A DNA stretch of 7,364 nucleotides, from positions 1 through 7,364 of the forward strand of contig JAUWBX010000084.1 of assembly GCA_030609625.1 (NCBI GenBank). The letters are read 5' to 3'. Shown in pieces: positions 6,990 through 7,364 of this stretch. This DNA is from Phycisphaerae bacterium. Lineage in GTDB: Bacteria; Planctomycetota; Phycisphaerae; Sedimentisphaerales; Anaerobacaceae. The notes below the pieces were generated by a model, which did not search any database, had not been told where the DNA came from, and saw only the letters and a program-made list of their open reading frames with translations. The translations under genes and the position numbers were made by a program. Positions within the stretch are counted from its first letter, which is position 1. Every line of letters starts with the position of its first letter.

Positions 6990-6999
6990 AAGGAATAAT
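6970..6999 (+). promoter_or_regulatory. Possible sigma-70-type promoter upstream of the last gene
   Basis: TTGACT at 6970-6975 and AATAAT at 6994-6999 are separated by 18 bases; each matches five of six consensus bases. The site lies in the 130-base spacer before the membrane-protein gene and would put transcript initiation near 7006. The -35 hexamer is part of the repeat tract. Planctomycete promoters are poorly characterised and AT-rich spacers give chance matches, so this is tentative. Confidence 0.3.
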
Positions 7000-7024
7000 T
7001 TTGCGTTGGGGACGAATTTATAAC

Positions 7025-7088
7025 TTGAGTCTTGCCTTTTGAGTCTGGTCAAAATTACTCTTGAGTCTTTTCTCTTGAGTCTGTAGTC
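7025..7088 (+). repeat. Heptanucleotide repeat tract, TTGAGTC type
   Basis: TTGAGTCT occurs four times in 58 bases, starting at 7025, 7039, 7061 and 7075. Spacings are 14, 22 and 14 bases, that is two units, three units plus one base, and two units of seven. Units between them are degenerate (TTGCCTT at 7032, TTTTCTC at 7068), and TGTAGTC at 7082 looks like a further variant. The tract ends nine bases before the ATG of the next gene, where a ribosome binding site would be expected. Confidence 0.65.
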
Positions 7089-7097
7089 TGTTTAACT

Positions 7098-7364
7098 ATG
7101 GACGACATCCAGCGAAAATTAGCCCTGATTGACCAGCAATTAGCCGGCAGAAATCTTCATAAGCGAATCATAAGCACCTGCCCACTTGTCTTTGTCGCTG
7201 TAGGCCTTATAGCAGGGATTCTGATACAACATACATTGGATTTATCAATCTGGTTTTGGTTGATATCCATAGGGGTTTGCATAGCTGTAACGACTCTTTT
7301 GTATGTCGTTTATCGTATGTCGTATGTCGGCAAAGAAGAACAACTCACGTACATATTAGCCTAT
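7098..7364 (+). CDS. Membrane protein, N-terminal part; possibly ComEC/Rec2 family DNA-uptake channel
   Basis: The reading frame is open from ATG 7098 to the window edge (89 codons). It begins with a charged amphipathic stretch (M-D-D-I-Q-R-K-L-A-L-I-D-Q-Q-L), then P-L-V-F-V-A-V-G-L-I-A-G-I-L starting at residue 29. Two hydrophobic segments follow, at about 29-44 and 51-72, then a charged K-E-E-Q. The first hydrophobic segment, with its Pro followed by G-L-I-A-G-I-L, resembles the opening membrane helices of ComEC/Rec2, the inner-membrane channel for DNA uptake, but the diagnostic competence and metallo-beta-lactamase domains would lie beyond the window. An unrelated membrane protein is possible. 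ATG 7098 is the only ATG, GTG or TTG start after the in-frame stop at 7062. No Shine-Dalgarno sequence precedes it; a repeat tract sits there instead. Bases 7301-7329 inside the gene form a 7-base repeat. Confidence 0.6.
   Translation, partial: MDDIQRKLALIDQQLAGRNLHKRIISTCPLVFVAVGLIAGILIQHTLDLSIWFWLISIGVCIAVTTLLYVVYRMSYVGKEEQLTYILAY
7301..7329 (+). repeat. Tandem heptanucleotide repeat inside a coding region, GTATGTC type
   Basis: Four adjacent 7-base units occur: GTATGTC, GTTTATC, GTATGTC, GTATGTC, followed by a further G. Three are identical and one differs at two positions. The tract lies within the membrane-protein gene and is translated as Y-V-V-Y-R-M-S-Y-V-G. Because the unit is not a multiple of three, gain or loss of one unit would shift the reading frame. 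Confidence 0.6.

Noticed and set aside
6990..7042. AAGGA followed by a TTG and a 13-codon frame, as a leader peptide
   Set aside because: It is too short, uses a rare start, runs into the repeat tract, and shows no regulatory codon run or attenuator hairpin.

Overview
The window most resembles a planctomycete, probably an anaerobic member of the Phycisphaerae. This is inferred from gene content, with no database search. The signs are two tandem Tat-exported Gfo/Idh/MocA oxidoreductases ending in the W-D-P-D-K...SRSMRSPWHL tail I associate with that phylum, a DUF4962/heparinase II-type lyase, and a divergent uroporphyrinogen-decarboxylase (URO-D) superfamily protein. Base composition looks moderate. 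Every gene I can support is on the + strand.

Layout: 1-332 is the C-terminal part of a class 1B dihydroorotate dehydrogenase (pyrD). Two bases later a secreted heparinase II/III-like polysaccharide lyase begins (335-2746). A divergent URO-D/MtaA-like protein follows (2762-3982), then a 56-residue ORF of unknown function (3996-4166). Next come two paralogous Tat-exported oxidoreductases (4226-5587 and 5669-6967). After a 130-base spacer, a membrane protein begins at 7098 and runs off the end; it looks like the N-terminus of a ComEC/Rec2-type DNA-uptake channel.

How the genes may work together: gaps from pyrD to the first oxidoreductase are 2, 15, 13 and 59 bases with good ribosome binding sites, so this stretch is probably one transcript. 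The second oxidoreductase follows after 81 AT-rich bases. The secreted lyase would cut an acidic polysaccharide. The exported oxidoreductases would oxidise, reduce or epimerise released sugars outside the cytoplasm. The URO-D-like protein would act in the cytoplasm on an unknown substrate, possibly in methyl transfer. This reads as a small polysaccharide-utilisation locus placed behind a housekeeping pyrimidine gene. No transporter, sulfatase or regulator is visible here.

Most unusual signals: (1) a 7-base periodicity recurs at several places in the second half (5589-5616, 6969-6989, 7025-7088 and, inside a coding region, 7301-7329), suggesting a family of heptanucleotide repeats; (2) the lyase keeps its candidate catalytic His but lacks what I recall as the three zinc-ligand positions of classical heparinase II relatives; (3) the URO-D-like protein lacks the His-x-Cys metal motif of corrinoid methyltransferases; (4) the unexplained small ORF. 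No RNA genes, CRISPR arrays, insertion sequences or clear rho-independent terminators were seen.
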